Assembly (NCBI GenBank): GCA_026003195.1
Contig: BPGU01000001.1
Location: 434,001 to 498,000, forward strand
Source of the DNA: Armatimonadota bacterium
GTDB taxonomy: Bacteria > Armatimonadota > HRBIN16
DNA: 64,000 nucleotides
Direction of reading: 5' to 3'
Positions 31,358 through 41,077 of this stretch are shown here, one piece after another. The position numbers and the translations under genes are program-made. Numbering within the stretch: position 1 is the first letter of the stretch; each line of letters starts with the position of its first letter. The notes beneath the pieces are model-generated. The model was not told the DNA's origin, ran no database searches, and was given only the letters and a program-made list of their open reading frames with translations.

Positions 31358-32827
31358 TTATCCTTTCACGACGCCGATGGGGCGCATGCGAGCGACCTTG
31401 CGCGAGATGCCCACACCCTCGCACACGTCCACCACGTCTGCTACATCCTTATAGGCGTAGGAGGCTTCCTCAGCCAGCGTACCCTTGTTCTGGGCGCGTA
31501 CGTAGATGCCCTTCTCCGCCAGCTCCTGTGCGATGTTGCGTCCCTGTGCTTCACGCATGGCGCCATGTCGGCTCATCATGCGTCCCGCGCCGTGACAGGT
31601 GGAGCCGAAGGTCTCGCGCATCGCCGTCACCGTGCCTACCAGGATGAAAGAGTAGCGTCCCATGTCGCCCGGGATGAGCACCGGTTGACCCACATGGCGA
31701 TACACCTCTGGCACGGCGGGATGCCCCGGACCGAAGGCGCGAGTGGCTCCCTTGCGATGCACGCACACCGTCTTCACTTTGCCGTTTATCTCGTGCTCCT
31801 CGATCTTGGCGATGTTATGCGCTACGTCGTATATCTGGTGCATACCGAGGTCTTGCGGTTTGCTGCCGAACACCTTTGCGAACGCCTGCCGTACCCAGTG
31901 TGCAATCGCCTGACGGTTCGCCCAGGCGAAGTTCGCCGCGCACGCCATCGCCGTCAGGTAGTCCTCGCCCTCTTCAGAGGTGATGGGCGCACAGGCGAGC
32001 TGTCGGTCGGGTAATTCGATGCCGTACTTCTTCTGCGCCCTTTGCATCACGTCCAGATAGTCGTCGCAGGTCTGGTGTCCGAAACCGCGTGAGCCGGTGT
32101 GTATCATCACCGTAACCTGCCCGACCTGCGTGATGCCGAAGGCTTCTGCCGCTTTCGCATCATATATCTCGTCCACCACCTGCACCTCGAGGAAGTGGTT
32201 ACCGCCGCCCAGTGTGCCCAGTTGCGTCTTACCCCGTTCGATGGCACGGCTGGAGATATTAGCGGGCTCTGGGGGCAGCAGTCCGGTGAGAGTGGTGCTC
32301 TGCTCGCTGCGCTCCAGGTCCTCTTCCCAGCCGTAGCCGTGTTCGATCATCCAGATGGCACCTTTGCGCATCACTTCGCGCAGTTCCTGGGCGTTGACCT
32401 GAATCAGTCCTTCGCCTTTCAACCCCGCAGGCACGTCGCGGAAAATCTGGTTTACTAGCTCCTGGATGCGCGGTTGCACCTGCTCGAGGGTGAGGTCGGT
32501 ACGAAGCATCCGAACACCGCAGTTAATATCAAAACCGACTCCACCGGGCGACACGACACCTTCTTTGATGTCCATGGCTGCCACTCCACCGATGGGGAAG
32601 CCATAGCCCCAGTGGATGTCGGGCATAGCGACGGAGTAGTTCTGGATGCCGGGCAGCGTCGCGACGTTCGCTACCTGTTCTGGAGACTGGTCTTGCACGA
32701 TATGCTCAATCAGGCGTGCGCTGGCGTAGATGATGCCGTCCACACGCATTCCTTTCTTATAGTCCTTGGGAATGCGCCATCGGTAGGTATCGATACGCTC
32801 TAATTTGCCCTCCCATTTCTCGCTCAT
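31358..32827 (-). CDS. rtcB: RNA-splicing ligase RtcB
   Basis: A 489-residue GTP- and Mn-dependent RNA ligase joining 2',3'-cyclic phosphate or 3'-phosphate ends to 5'-OH. It has FDINCGVRMLRT (metal-binding Asp and Cys), LGTLGGGNHFLEVQ, IHTGSRGFGHQ, the guanylylated His in GSTCHGAGRMMSR, and CEGVGISRKVARMRPIGVVKG (split here as CEGVGISRKV and MRPIGVVKG). The ATG at 32827 has GGGGAGGTG six bases upstream; the ORF-extending GTG overlaps that site. It is not beside rtcA or archease. It may act in tRNA repair or RNA recovery after damage. Confidence 0.97.
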   Translation of the reverse strand: MSEKWEGKLERIDTYRWRIPKDYKKGMRVDGIIYASARLIEHIVQDQSPEQVANVATLPGIQNYSVAMPDIHWGYGFPIGGVAAMDIKEGVVSPGGVGFDINCGVRMLRTDLTLEQVQPRIQELVNQIFRDVPAGLKGEGLIQVNAQELREVMRKGAIWMIEHGYGWEEDLERSEQSTTLTGLLPPEPANISSRAIERGKTQLGTLGGGNHFLEVQVVDEIYDAKAAEAFGITQVGQVTVMIHTGSRGFGHQTCDDYLDVMQRAQKKYGIELPDRQLACAPITSEEGEDYLTAMACAANFAWANRQAIAHWVRQAFAKVFGSKPQDLGMHQIYDVAHNIAKIEEHEINGKVKTVCVHRKGATRAFGPGHPAVPEVYRHVGQPVLIPGDMGRYSFILVGTVTAMRETFGSTCHGAGRMMSRHGAMREAQGRNIAQELAEKGIYVRAQNKGTLAEEASYAYKDVADVVDVCEGVGISRKVARMRPIGVVKG

Positions 32828-32981
32828 ACCGTTCACCTCCCCAACAACATATTATACTCCAGGCTGAGAAAAGTTTGGGGAGCAGTGGAGAAGGCTCTTG
32901 AGGAAGCAGAATCACAGAGGGCACAGAGACGTTCTCCTCCCTGCGCCCTCTAGAGGCTCAACCTCTGCGGTTGGAAGTGTA

Positions 32982-34055
32982 TCAGTGCCCTATTGGCTCC
33001 GGGCTGGAACCTACCTCGGTAATCACCCACTCGCTGCCGATGCGCTCGACGGTGTAACTGATATAGGTGGTACGCACCTGGCTGTCTTCGTCCTCGTACA
33101 CGTGTTGTCCGTAGAGCACGTAGGCGTCGTTTGTGCGCTTGCGGATCTCATCGAAGGCGAAACGCATGGTGCGCGTGTTGCGCATGGCATCCACCGTCAT
33201 CGTGAAGTAGTCCTCGGCGGGTATCGAGTAGGCATACTTGCCGCGCAGGTACACCGCCACATACATATCCCAGCGCAGGTGTCGGCGTATCAGGTCGGGG
33301 CTATTGTATCGCCATGCCCGCTGGATGTCACCGATGGTCACGTCCAGGCGAGAGGGCAGATTGCGCTCCAGATAGTAGCTCTCGCGATAGGTGAATACCG
33401 GTACCTCCACGAACACCGGACGCTCTATCACCACAATGCGCTCGGTGGAGATGTACGCCGGCATCGTGGGGTAGAATACGTACACCGACGGGCAGGCTCG
33501 GTATGGCTCGTATACCCGCAGATAGAAACCGTATGCGACACCACGTGGATAGTGACGCCGGTACTGGTCGTTGACCGGTGGGAAGTAGATTTTGGGTTGC
33601 CATTCGCCAGTCCGCCTCGCGAGGTTGATCATGCCGTTGCTGGACGGACGCGGGCGGTTGCCAAAAGGTGTTTCTACCTCTGGCGGGTACACCCAGTATT
33701 GTCCCTCTCCCACTGGCGGCTGGTTATCGCGTCCGCTGGGCTGTGGGCGGTTTCCGGAGGCGTAAGGTGATGGAATAGGTCGGCGCGTGGGTGCAGGAGC
33801 GGTGCTGCCATCGCGCTTTCGGAACAGTTCGTTTTGATTCGTGCTGGAGCTGTTGTTGCCGGGCGACACGGATGGCGTGTTGCGGCTCTCGTTCTTGCCA
33901 GAAGACGACTTGTCGTCCGATTTGCTCTTGCCGCTTTCGGTCTTCTTGAAGAGCTTGCCGAGGTCATCTGCGGGTGCAGGCACTGCCGCCGCCACACCGA
34001 TGGCGAGCACCGCCGCCGCTATCAGCAATCTCCAGCGCAGGACGAGAGTTTTCAT
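32982..34055 (-). CDS. Exported hypothetical protein, Pro/Ser-rich linker
   Basis: A 357-residue secreted or periplasmic protein. The signal peptide (MKTLVLRWRLLIAAAVLAIG, then VAAAVPAPA) precedes a Lys/Ser/Pro/Asn-rich linker (about residues 35-120). A Tyr- and Arg-rich globular part contains YRACPSVYVFYPTMPAY and a C-terminal NTF2-like or similar domain (WDMYVAVYLRGKYAYSIPAE to VTERIGSEWVITEV-like). AGGGAGGG is present upstream of ATG 34055. The large opposite-strand frame here is a shadow. Function unknown. Confidence 0.75.
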   Translation of the reverse strand: MKTLVLRWRLLIAAAVLAIGVAAAVPAPADDLGKLFKKTESGKSKSDDKSSSGKNESRNTPSVSPGNNSSSTNQNELFRKRDGSTAPAPTRRPIPSPYASGNRPQPSGRDNQPPVGEGQYWVYPPEVETPFGNRPRPSSNGMINLARRTGEWQPKIYFPPVNDQYRRHYPRGVAYGFYLRVYEPYRACPSVYVFYPTMPAYISTERIVVIERPVFVEVPVFTYRESYYLERNLPSRLDVTIGDIQRAWRYNSPDLIRRHLRWDMYVAVYLRGKYAYSIPAEDYFTMTVDAMRNTRTMRFAFDEIRKRTNDAYVLYGQHVYEDEDSQVRTTYISYTVERIGSEWVITEVGSSPEPIGH

Positions 34056-34119
34056 GGGAATACCCTCCCTTCAAGTGCTTCCATTGATTAGACTGTTCCA
34101 CATATCGCCAGGTTACCAC

Positions 34120-36342
34120 CTACCTGTCTTGCGCAGGAGGTTGGATATAGCCGTAATATCTGCCCATCCAGTAGGGCAATAGCCAGAACACGCCGTCGCT
34201 TTCGGTACGCCCGCCATCACCTTGCACAGCAATCCAGGGGTTGTCGTCCCAGCGCATCACGCCGCGCTCGCTGGGCGGAGGAAGGCGGTCGGTCTGCCAG
34301 CTTTCACTTTCCGGCGAACGCACCAGCCTCAGGTCTTCGCGCCGGGTATTGTCCACCGTCCAGCGCACCAGGTCCAGCGGCGCGTCACGCAGGAACATCA
34401 GCGAGTCGCCCATCTCTGGAGCGGTACCCGTCAGCGAGGCATACACAAAATGGAACCAGGGATTCTGGTCCTGCTTTACCCCTGCGTACCATGTGTCCAG
34501 TGCCTGGCGGTACAGCTTCTTCAGTTCAGGGTCGGTTTCGTAAAGCAACAGAGCAGGAAATGCCAGCGCCAACAGCTCATCGTCGATGTGCGTGCGCCAG
34601 GCAGGGTTGAAGGTCTTCGCTCGCTGGACGTTCTCGCGATAGCCGTGTTCGTCCAGCAGTTTGCGATATTCGCGCTCGTATTTGGCGTCGCCGGTGATGT
34701 GATAGGTTGCTTTCAAGAAGGAGAGTATCTCTACGGAGTTAATGCCGCGTTCTGGTGCCCAGTCGGGGTCGCCGTTCAGTTTTTCAGGTGACCACACTCC
34801 CCAGCGGGTGTGCGTACCGTCGATGTCACGCAGTACGTATCCACCCTCGATGATGTAGTCCATCACGCGACGCACATGCTCGCGCACCTGCGCCCTATCC
34901 TGGTCGTCCGCGGCGAGGTCGTAGAAAAACAGGTAGCCGTAGAAATGCCCAGTGATTTCGTCACTGCTGGTATCGCCTTTCCAGAGCCATTTGCCATCTT
35001 TGCTCAGTCTCCAGCGCTCCTGCACGCGCTTGTGGCGAGGGTCACGCACGTGTTCGTCTGCCCACTCGGCATCGGTGTAGACGCGGTTGGGGTCGTTCAT
35101 GGGCTTCCAGTCGGCGGGGATGACCGTTCGTGCCACGAAGCCGGATGTGCCGGTCACCGTTTGCAAAAAGCGCAGCCCAGTGAAAGCGTTGCGAGCACAA
35201 GCCTGGGCGGAGGGGTCTCTCGTGGCGGCGTATCGGAAAGACTCCATCGCCAGGTACATGCCCGTGTACTCGCCGTCGTTGTCGTCGTCGCGAGGTTTCC
35301 ATGTGTTCACATCGCCCGGGACCTGCAAGAAGCATTTTTCCACCAGTCCCGGTTCGCGAACATGGCGGGCAAGGCAGACGCTCAGGTAGTGCTCCGCCTT
35401 CTGGGCGAGGGTCATCGTGCGCCGGCGTATCGCGCTCACACCACCGGCGGTAGCCACCCAGGCGGTGCCGTCCCGGTCGAAGGCGACATCGCGCACATCA
35501 TCGTCGGGTAGCCAGCGCAGGCTGTGCAGTAAAGACCACCGCTTACCGTCTGTGCGAGCTACGCCTACAGGCGTGCCTATCCACATCCTGCCATCGGGGG
35601 CGCGACGCACGCACTGCACCTGCACACTGGGCAAACCATCGGCAGTGGTCAGCTGTCCCACCCGCTTGCCGTCGCGATGGATGGTGATTCCCCCCAGACC
35701 GCCTATCCACAAACTGCCATCCGGCGCGAATGCCAGACCGCGCACTGATGCACTGAGAAGATACTCTTCGTCATACCGCCATGTTGTGCCCGATGGTGTG
35801 TAGTGGAACAGTCCCACGTCTGTGCCGATGTAGACACCACTATCGTCCGGCAGCACGGCTCTCACGCTTCGGGCAGAGGGCAGCTTGTGGGGAATGGCCG
35901 TGTTCGCTCTCACACGCCACATGCCGTCGGGACCGAAAGCCAGTATCTCACCGTTCCTCTCACACAGGTTGGATACTGGTTGCGCGATGCCGGGCACCTT
36001 GCGCAAGTTTTCACCTTCTACCCGATAAAGCCCATCCCATGCGCCTATCCAGGTATCGCCACGACCATCTGCCAATGCAACGAAAGCAGGTGCTGCTTGA
36101 GTGTTCACCGCCTTCCAGCGATGCGAGGTTTTATCCAGAGCGTAGACGCCCGCGCGCGTGGCTGCCCACACGTTGCCCTGCGCGTTCACGGCAACGGAAC
36201 GCACATCGTTCGCCTCTGCGGAACCGAGCGAGTAGCGTTCGGCGGTTTCTTGCACAAAGGGGACATCCATTGCGGGCTGTATGTGTGTGGCTACAGCAAC
36301 ACTCAGCAACAGGGGCATGATGACCATCCCAATCTCCTGCAT
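34120..36342 (-). CDS. Beta-propeller / alpha-toroid fusion protein, exported
   Basis: A 740-residue protein. After a signal-like hydrophobic N-terminus (MVIMPLLLSVAVATHIQP), residues about 35-310 are repeats of the two-component-regulator propeller type (DVRSVAVNAQGNVWAATRAG, LAFAPDGSLWIGGLGGITIH, RRAPDGRMWIGTPVGVARTD, VAFDRDGTAWVATAGGV). Residues about 320-740 form a helical glycosidase-like domain (DVNTWKPRDDDNDGEYTGMY, DEITGHFYGYLFFYDLA). The fusion of a propeller sensor module to such a domain without a kinase is unusual. The start could also be the ATG at 36327 (GGAG six bases upstream). Function unknown; carbohydrate sensing or processing is a guess. Confidence 0.75.
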   Translation of the reverse strand: MQEIGMVIMPLLLSVAVATHIQPAMDVPFVQETAERYSLGSAEANDVRSVAVNAQGNVWAATRAGVYALDKTSHRWKAVNTQAAPAFVALADGRGDTWIGAWDGLYRVEGENLRKVPGIAQPVSNLCERNGEILAFGPDGMWRVRANTAIPHKLPSARSVRAVLPDDSGVYIGTDVGLFHYTPSGTTWRYDEEYLLSASVRGLAFAPDGSLWIGGLGGITIHRDGKRVGQLTTADGLPSVQVQCVRRAPDGRMWIGTPVGVARTDGKRWSLLHSLRWLPDDDVRDVAFDRDGTAWVATAGGVSAIRRRTMTLAQKAEHYLSVCLARHVREPGLVEKCFLQVPGDVNTWKPRDDDNDGEYTGMYLAMESFRYAATRDPSAQACARNAFTGLRFLQTVTGTSGFVARTVIPADWKPMNDPNRVYTDAEWADEHVRDPRHKRVQERWRLSKDGKWLWKGDTSSDEITGHFYGYLFFYDLAADDQDRAQVREHVRRVMDYIIEGGYVLRDIDGTHTRWGVWSPEKLNGDPDWAPERGINSVEILSFLKATYHITGDAKYEREYRKLLDEHGYRENVQRAKTFNPAWRTHIDDELLALAFPALLLYETDPELKKLYRQALDTWYAGVKQDQNPWFHFVYASLTGTAPEMGDSLMFLRDAPLDLVRWTVDNTRREDLRLVRSPESESWQTDRLPPPSERGVMRWDDNPWIAVQGDGGRTESDGVFWLLPYWMGRYYGYIQPPAQDR

Positions 36343-36363
36343 CCTGAACCTCTCGGTGTCGAA

Positions 36364-36942
36364 TCATCCATGCGGTGCGAAGGTGACGCCCTCATACACC
36401 GCCTGCACGCGCAGTTCGACATTCGCGCTCTCCAGAGCGATCACCTGCTCCGCCCGGGTGTACTCCCTGTGCGCCCACTGTCCATCTGGCTGGCGGACGA
36501 AATGCTCGATGTGCATCCTGTCCTGTGAAACCAGCAGGTATTCGCGCAACGAAGGCAGCTTCTGATAGGCGAAGAACTTGACCGAACGGTCCAACTCTTC
36601 GGTGGACGGAGACAGCACCTCGATAATCACCGTTGGATTCAGCAGGTTGTCCTCCTGTTCGTCTTCAAATTGAGGCTGCCCGCACACCAAGACCACGTCA
36701 GGATAGAAGTATGCACTCGCTTCCGCTACCCGCACGCGCATGTCAGCGATGTACGCTTCGCAGGCTTTACCGCGTAGCGCCGCATACAGCATACCGCCCA
36801 GGTTGAAAGTAATCCTGTTGTGTGCACGCGACGCTCCCGCCATCGCGAAGACCTGTCCGGCGAGGTATTCGCTTTTGGTAGGTGATTGTCGTTCCGCCTG
36901 CAGGTATTGCGCCTCAGAGATATATGTGGAACGCACCGCCAT
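36364..36942 (-). CDS. Uma2-family (DUF820) putative endonuclease
   Basis: A 192-residue PD-(D/E)XK-fold protein. Its motifs are SEYLAGQVFAMAGASRAHNR, ACEAYIADMRVRV, YFYPDVVLVCG (catalytic Asp) and NPTVIIEVLSPSTEELDR (Glu...), with KFFAYQKLPSLREYLLV. The family is abundant in cyanobacteria, Chloroflexi and Armatimonadota, often in many copies; its function is not established. The ATG at 36942 has a GGGAGGG site upstream; an upstream frame extension lacks support. It is divergent from pilT. Confidence 0.92.
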   Translation of the reverse strand: MAVRSTYISEAQYLQAERQSPTKSEYLAGQVFAMAGASRAHNRITFNLGGMLYAALRGKACEAYIADMRVRVAEASAYFYPDVVLVCGQPQFEDEQEDNLLNPTVIIEVLSPSTEELDRSVKFFAYQKLPSLREYLLVSQDRMHIEHFVRQPDGQWAHREYTRAEQVIALESANVELRVQAVYEGVTFAPHG

Positions 36943-37036
36943 GCTATTGCCCTCCCGCGTACATGCTACCAGCACGCGAGGAAGCATGTCAATACGTTTC
37001 CCCGTACGTTGTGCAGCAAGAAGTCAGCAGAGGTTG

Positions 37037-37045
37037 TGATATAAT
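37037..37045 (+). promoter_or_regulatory. Extended -10 promoter for pilT
   Basis: TGATATAAT (TGnTATAAT) with no clear -35. It lies about 58 bases upstream of the pilT ATG. Confidence 0.45.
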
Positions 37046-37102
37046 GAAGGAGGGAGTCGTTAGGTACCCCCAATCTCTGTTCAAGCAGGATACCACAGAA
37101 TC

Positions 37103-38230
37103 ATGCGCAATGTTCACGACTTACTGGAGTACGCTATTGAGCGACGCGCTTCGGATGTCATCCTCAAGGCTGGCAGTCCTCCGGTTTTACGCATTGACGG
37201 CAAGGTGATAGTCGGTGATTTACCTCCGCTGACGCCACTGGACTGCCACGAACTGGCTTATAGCATTCTTTACAGTGCTGCTCGTGATGCCCTTCTGGCT
37301 TCGGCTCACCCCCGTGAGAGTGTGGAGCCTCTGGACGTGGACGAGAAGATGCAGCAGCTGGAACAACACGCCGAGATCGACACCGTGTTCTCCGTCGGGG
37401 GAATGGCGCGGGTGCGCTGTAACCTCTTCCTGCAGCGGGGCAGTATCAGCGCGGCACTGCGAATCATCCCTCTGCAGCCGCCCACGATCGAGGATGCCAA
37501 CCTGCCACCGGTGTTTAAAGATTTCGTTTCCCAGCAACAGGGGCTGATTCTCATCACCGGACCGACCGGCAGTGGCAAATCTACCACGATGGCGGCGATG
37601 ATTGAGGAGATTAACCGTGCCCGCACCGCCAATATCGTCACTATCGAGGAGCCGATAGAGTACGTCTTCGAGGACAAGCGGAGCGTGATTCTGCAGCGCG
37701 AAGTGGGCACGGACACCGCCTCTTTTGCTACGGCTCTGCGCAGTGTGCTGCGCCAGAACCCGGATGTGATTGCCATCGGCGAGATGCGCGATGTGGAGAC
37801 CATGCGCGTCGCCCTGACGGCAGCGGAGCTGGGTCATCTGGTGATTGCGACGCTACATACCATGTCTGCCCCTGCCACCATCACGCGCATCCTGAACAGC
37901 TTCCCGCCGGAGGAGCGTGTGCCTTTGCGGGTGCAGCTGGCGAATACGCTCATCTGTGCGGTGGCACAACGTCTGGTGTTACGTGCAGATGGGAAGGGCA
38001 GGCTGCCTGCCGTGGAAATCCTCGTCGGATCGCCCACCGTGCGCAAGCTGATTGAGGAAGGCAAAACAGACGACCTGTATGCCGCCATGCGCGAAGGCGA
38101 GCACTATGGCATGAACACGTTGAATCAAGCGTTGGAGCAGCTGTATGCGGCACAGCTAATCACCTACGAAGAGGCTCTGGCAAACGCGAGCAATGTGGCG
38201 GAGCTGAAGCAGATGCTCCGCCACCGCTAA
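37103..38230 (+). CDS. pilT: Type IV pilus retraction ATPase PilT
   Basis: A 375-residue hexameric ATPase that depolymerises type IV pili. N-terminal motifs: VHDLLEYAIERRASDVILKA, SPPVLRIDGKV. The Walker A is GPTGSGKSTT, the Asp box is IEEPIEYVFEDKRSVILQRE, Walker B-like is VIAIGEMRDVETM and the His box is GHLVIATLHT. The C-terminal AIRE-like region is poorly matched. GEMRDVET identifies PilT rather than PilB. The ribosome binding site is weak (AGGA, 13 bases away). Together with the DUF1559 prepilins it implies that the organism makes pili. It is convergent with the ANTAR regulator. Confidence 0.95.
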   Translation: MRNVHDLLEYAIERRASDVILKAGSPPVLRIDGKVIVGDLPPLTPLDCHELAYSILYSAARDALLASAHPRESVEPLDVDEKMQQLEQHAEIDTVFSVGGMARVRCNLFLQRGSISAALRIIPLQPPTIEDANLPPVFKDFVSQQQGLILITGPTGSGKSTTMAAMIEEINRARTANIVTIEEPIEYVFEDKRSVILQREVGTDTASFATALRSVLRQNPDVIAIGEMRDVETMRVALTAAELGHLVIATLHTMSAPATITRILNSFPPEERVPLRVQLANTLICAVAQRLVLRADGKGRLPAVEILVGSPTVRKLIEEGKTDDLYAAMREGEHYGMNTLNQALEQLYAAQLITYEEALANASNVAELKQMLRHR

Positions 38231-38233
38231 CCG

Positions 38234-38812
38234 TTAGATTAAATCCGCTGCCGTGATGATGCTCTCGGCGATTTCGCGCATCTTCTTGTTCTGGTTGCGC
38301 GCCTGGAAGTGGATGCGCTTGAACGCCTCCTCTTCGGTCAGCCCGAGACGCTGCATGAGGATGCCTTTGGCACGCTCGATCAACTTGCGGGTCTCGAGGG
38401 CTTCCTTCAGTTCCTCTACTTCGCGGTTACGTGCCTGCAGCTCGCGGAAGCGGAGCATGGCAATCTCAATAGCGGGACCCAGGTCCTCCTTGCGGAACGG
38501 CTTCACCAGATAGCCGAACGCGCCCGCTTCGCTGGCTGCTTCTACCAGCTCCTGCTCGCTGTAAGCGGTGAGAAACACGATGGCGCAGGGGCGTTCCTGA
38601 ACGATCGCACGCGCTGCCTCGATGCCGTCCAGCTCCGGCATACGGATATCCATGATGATCAAATCGGGCTCATGCACCCGAGCTGCCTGCACTGCCTGCA
38701 CGCCGTTTTCTGCCTCAGCCACCACCTGATGCCCGATTTTCTCCAGCCGTGCCCGTAGCATCATACGGGTCAGCGGTTCATCCTCGGCAATCAGAATGCG
38801 GTAACTTTCCAT
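38234..38812 (-). CDS. Response regulator with ANTAR RNA-binding domain
   Basis: A 192-residue antitermination regulator. The receiver domain (residues 1-125) has the acidic pair (IAEDEPLT), the phosphoacceptor Asp in LIIMDIRMPELDG, Thr in FLTAYSE and Lys in YLVKPF. An alpha-helical linker is followed by ANTAR (about 135-190): LIERAKGILMQRLGLTEEEA, FKRIHFQARNQNKKMREIAE. ANTAR proteins bind paired hairpins in nascent RNA and prevent termination. GAGGG lies 8 bases before the ATG. No partner kinase is adjacent, so the signal and target RNA are unknown. Confidence 0.95.
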   Translation of the reverse strand: MESYRILIAEDEPLTRMMLRARLEKIGHQVVAEAENGVQAVQAARVHEPDLIIMDIRMPELDGIEAARAIVQERPCAIVFLTAYSEQELVEAASEAGAFGYLVKPFRKEDLGPAIEIAMLRFRELQARNREVEELKEALETRKLIERAKGILMQRLGLTEEEAFKRIHFQARNQNKKMREIAESIITAADLI

Positions 38813-38822
38813 CCCTTTTCCC

Positions 38823-40892
38823 TCACTTTTCCCACATCTTGTTTCCTGGCGGTCGCGCCGGAAAGGCGTAAACCGCTCCGTTCAATGACCCTATCACGAA
38901 CCGTTCACCGTCCGTATCGGGTACGCAGAAAACATGTCCTCCCTCTAACTGGTAACTCTGCACAATCCGTCCGCTTTTTTCCTCTATCCAGTATACCACA
39001 CCATGCACCGATGCGGTGAAAAGATACCCCTGTGCGAATGCACATCCTGAATCATACAGAACTTGTCCCGTTTCTGCAACCCAGCGCGGCTGTCCCGTGC
39101 GCACATCGATCGCATACACCAGCCCACGACTGCCCAGCGCACCGCAGTAGACGGTTTCGTTCTGGAGCAGGGGAGAGGGATAGCCGAAACTGTTGCCCGA
39201 GGCGGACGGTAGTTCCCACAGGATGTCGCCTGTACGAACGCGCATGGCATGGAGCACCCCATCGTTAGACGGTACCACGAGACGTACTCCATCGGTCGCC
39301 GGGGAGCCGATTGCCGGCGCGTAGTAGAACGACCGACCAAACTTCTGCTTCCATCGGAGCACACCGGTGCGGGCATCCAGTGCATACACGTGGTTATCCC
39401 AGCATCCAGCGATGAACATCCCTCGCACTGGCACGATGCGCGATTGTACAAACATCCCTGTCTGGAAGGACCACAGCTGTTTGCCGTCACGCAGGGACAG
39501 TCCGTAAATCTTGCCATCGCCTGCAGCCGTGCAGACCACGTCCTCTTCAATCCCTGCCGAAGCGAACACGGGCGGGGGCAGGTTCGCTTTCCAGATAAAA
39601 CGTCCATCGGAACGGCGCAGACATACCACCGTGCCCGATGTGCTCCCCACCACGATCACGTCCTCGGTCACCGCAGGCGCCGCGACCAGAGTGCCTCCTA
39701 CAGGCGTTTTCCAGCGAAGCTGACCGGAGACGATGTCCACAGCATACAGTGTGCCGTCGAAGCTGCTGATATACACCGTGCCGTTGTACACCACAGGTTG
39801 CGCCTTGACGGAGCCGCCTGTGCGGAAAGTCCATAAAGGGCGTATGGCGCCGGGTACCCGCACGACGATGGAGGCTTCATAAGGCTTCTGCTGGCATACC
39901 GCCCGAAAATCCACCCGGTGCGTTCCGGGCAGAGCATCCGCAAGGGGCACGCGCACTGTGAACAAAGAACCACCACCTTCCGCAACCACGCTGCGCCATT
40001 CCCTGTGGCCGATTCGGCTTTGCCATTGTTCAGGTTGCTCCCCTTTTGGTGCGCGCCACTGTAGTCGCGCCAGCAGGACATCGCCTTGCAGACGCACACC
40101 GCGCACGCGCAGCTGAGGTATCGGCTGAGGCGCGCGGGGCAACTCCGCCAGCAGGGTGGGCTGTGCGTTTTCCCTGGTCACACGCCAGATACGTATGGTG
40201 GAGTCGTCTATCTCCGTTTGATGATAGCTTCCTTGATAGAGCCCGCGTGCCATCAGGAACAGCACCCCGTTGCGCCACCACGTGGTGTCCTTGTGTCCAT
40301 GACCTACGAATACCGCCTTCACGTTGTAGGGAGCAATGATGTCCAGCAGGCGATGTTCGTTATCCACCATTTTCTCGCCCGTTGCTACCCAGTGATGGAA
40401 AAACAGGAACACCGGCGCGCCTCTCGGCAATCGGCGCAGTCGCTGCTCTAACCAGCGCAGGTCAGCTTCCTCAAAATGTCCGTGATGTTCCAGCAGGGCG
40501 GTGCTATCCAGAGCAAAGAAGTGGCATCCTTCACGCTCCCAGTGCATGCGCAGGGGACCCAGCCACTTTGCGAATCCTTCCTTGCCGATCGCGCTCCAGC
40601 GCACATCGTGGTTGCCCGGCACGTTGATAAGCGGGATGCGCAGCTCGCCCATGATTTCACGGTAGCGTTTGTACTCTTCGGTGGAGCCCAGCTCGGTGCA
40701 GTCACCGGTGTTGACAATAAAGGCGGGTGGTGGGGTGAGCGTGTTAAAGGTTTGAACGTAGTCGCGTGTTTCCCGGTGGTGCGCGGTCACGCCAATATGC
40801 GTATCGGTGATATGCAAGAAGCGAAATGGAGCTCCCCACGCAGTCACGCTGAAGAGCAGGAGAGCAGCGATGCAGATGATCCGCTTTCGCAT
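38823..40892 (-). CDS. Calcineurin-like phosphoesterase fused to a PQQ-type beta-propeller, exported
   Basis: A 689-residue protein with a signal peptide (MRKRIICIAALLLFSVTAWG). The metallophosphoesterase domain has HITDTHIG, NTGDCTELGS, PGNHDVR, FFHHWVA and GHGHKD (all metal ligands). A short beta linker and a propeller of repeated PQQ-like blades follow (YISSFDGTLYAVDIVSGQLR, GKIYGLSLRDGKQLWSFQTG, NHVYALDARTGVLRWKQKFG). Start at ATG 40892 follows AAAGAGG; an upstream frame of 35 codons is not needed. The combination suggests an extracellular phosphohydrolase with a binding propeller, but the substrate is unknown. Confidence 0.88.
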   Translation of the reverse strand: MRKRIICIAALLLFSVTAWGAPFRFLHITDTHIGVTAHHRETRDYVQTFNTLTPPPAFIVNTGDCTELGSTEEYKRYREIMGELRIPLINVPGNHDVRWSAIGKEGFAKWLGPLRMHWEREGCHFFALDSTALLEHHGHFEEADLRWLEQRLRRLPRGAPVFLFFHHWVATGEKMVDNEHRLLDIIAPYNVKAVFVGHGHKDTTWWRNGVLFLMARGLYQGSYHQTEIDDSTIRIWRVTRENAQPTLLAELPRAPQPIPQLRVRGVRLQGDVLLARLQWRAPKGEQPEQWQSRIGHREWRSVVAEGGGSLFTVRVPLADALPGTHRVDFRAVCQQKPYEASIVVRVPGAIRPLWTFRTGGSVKAQPVVYNGTVYISSFDGTLYAVDIVSGQLRWKTPVGGTLVAAPAVTEDVIVVGSTSGTVVCLRRSDGRFIWKANLPPPVFASAGIEEDVVCTAAGDGKIYGLSLRDGKQLWSFQTGMFVQSRIVPVRGMFIAGCWDNHVYALDARTGVLRWKQKFGRSFYYAPAIGSPATDGVRLVVPSNDGVLHAMRVRTGDILWELPSASGNSFGYPSPLLQNETVYCGALGSRGLVYAIDVRTGQPRWVAETGQVLYDSGCAFAQGYLFTASVHGVVYWIEEKSGRIVQSYQLEGGHVFCVPDTDGERFVIGSLNGAVYAFPARPPGNKMWEK

Positions 40893-41077
40893 CGGCAAAA
40901 ACCTCTTTCCGTCAGGATACTCGTACTCCAGTGCCTCGCCGCGCCTCACGATGCACCTCTCACTTTCCCTCTCGGAGCCTGAATTCCCTGCTGACATGGG
41001 TCAGAGGGTACGACAAGGGAACAGAGAAGTGTGTTTCGTGGGTATAATGAGCAGGCAATAACGAACAGGAGGACAAG

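Noticed and set aside
32898-33770. 290-codon frame on the plus strand
   Set aside because: Antisense to a gene with signal peptide and good ribosome binding site.
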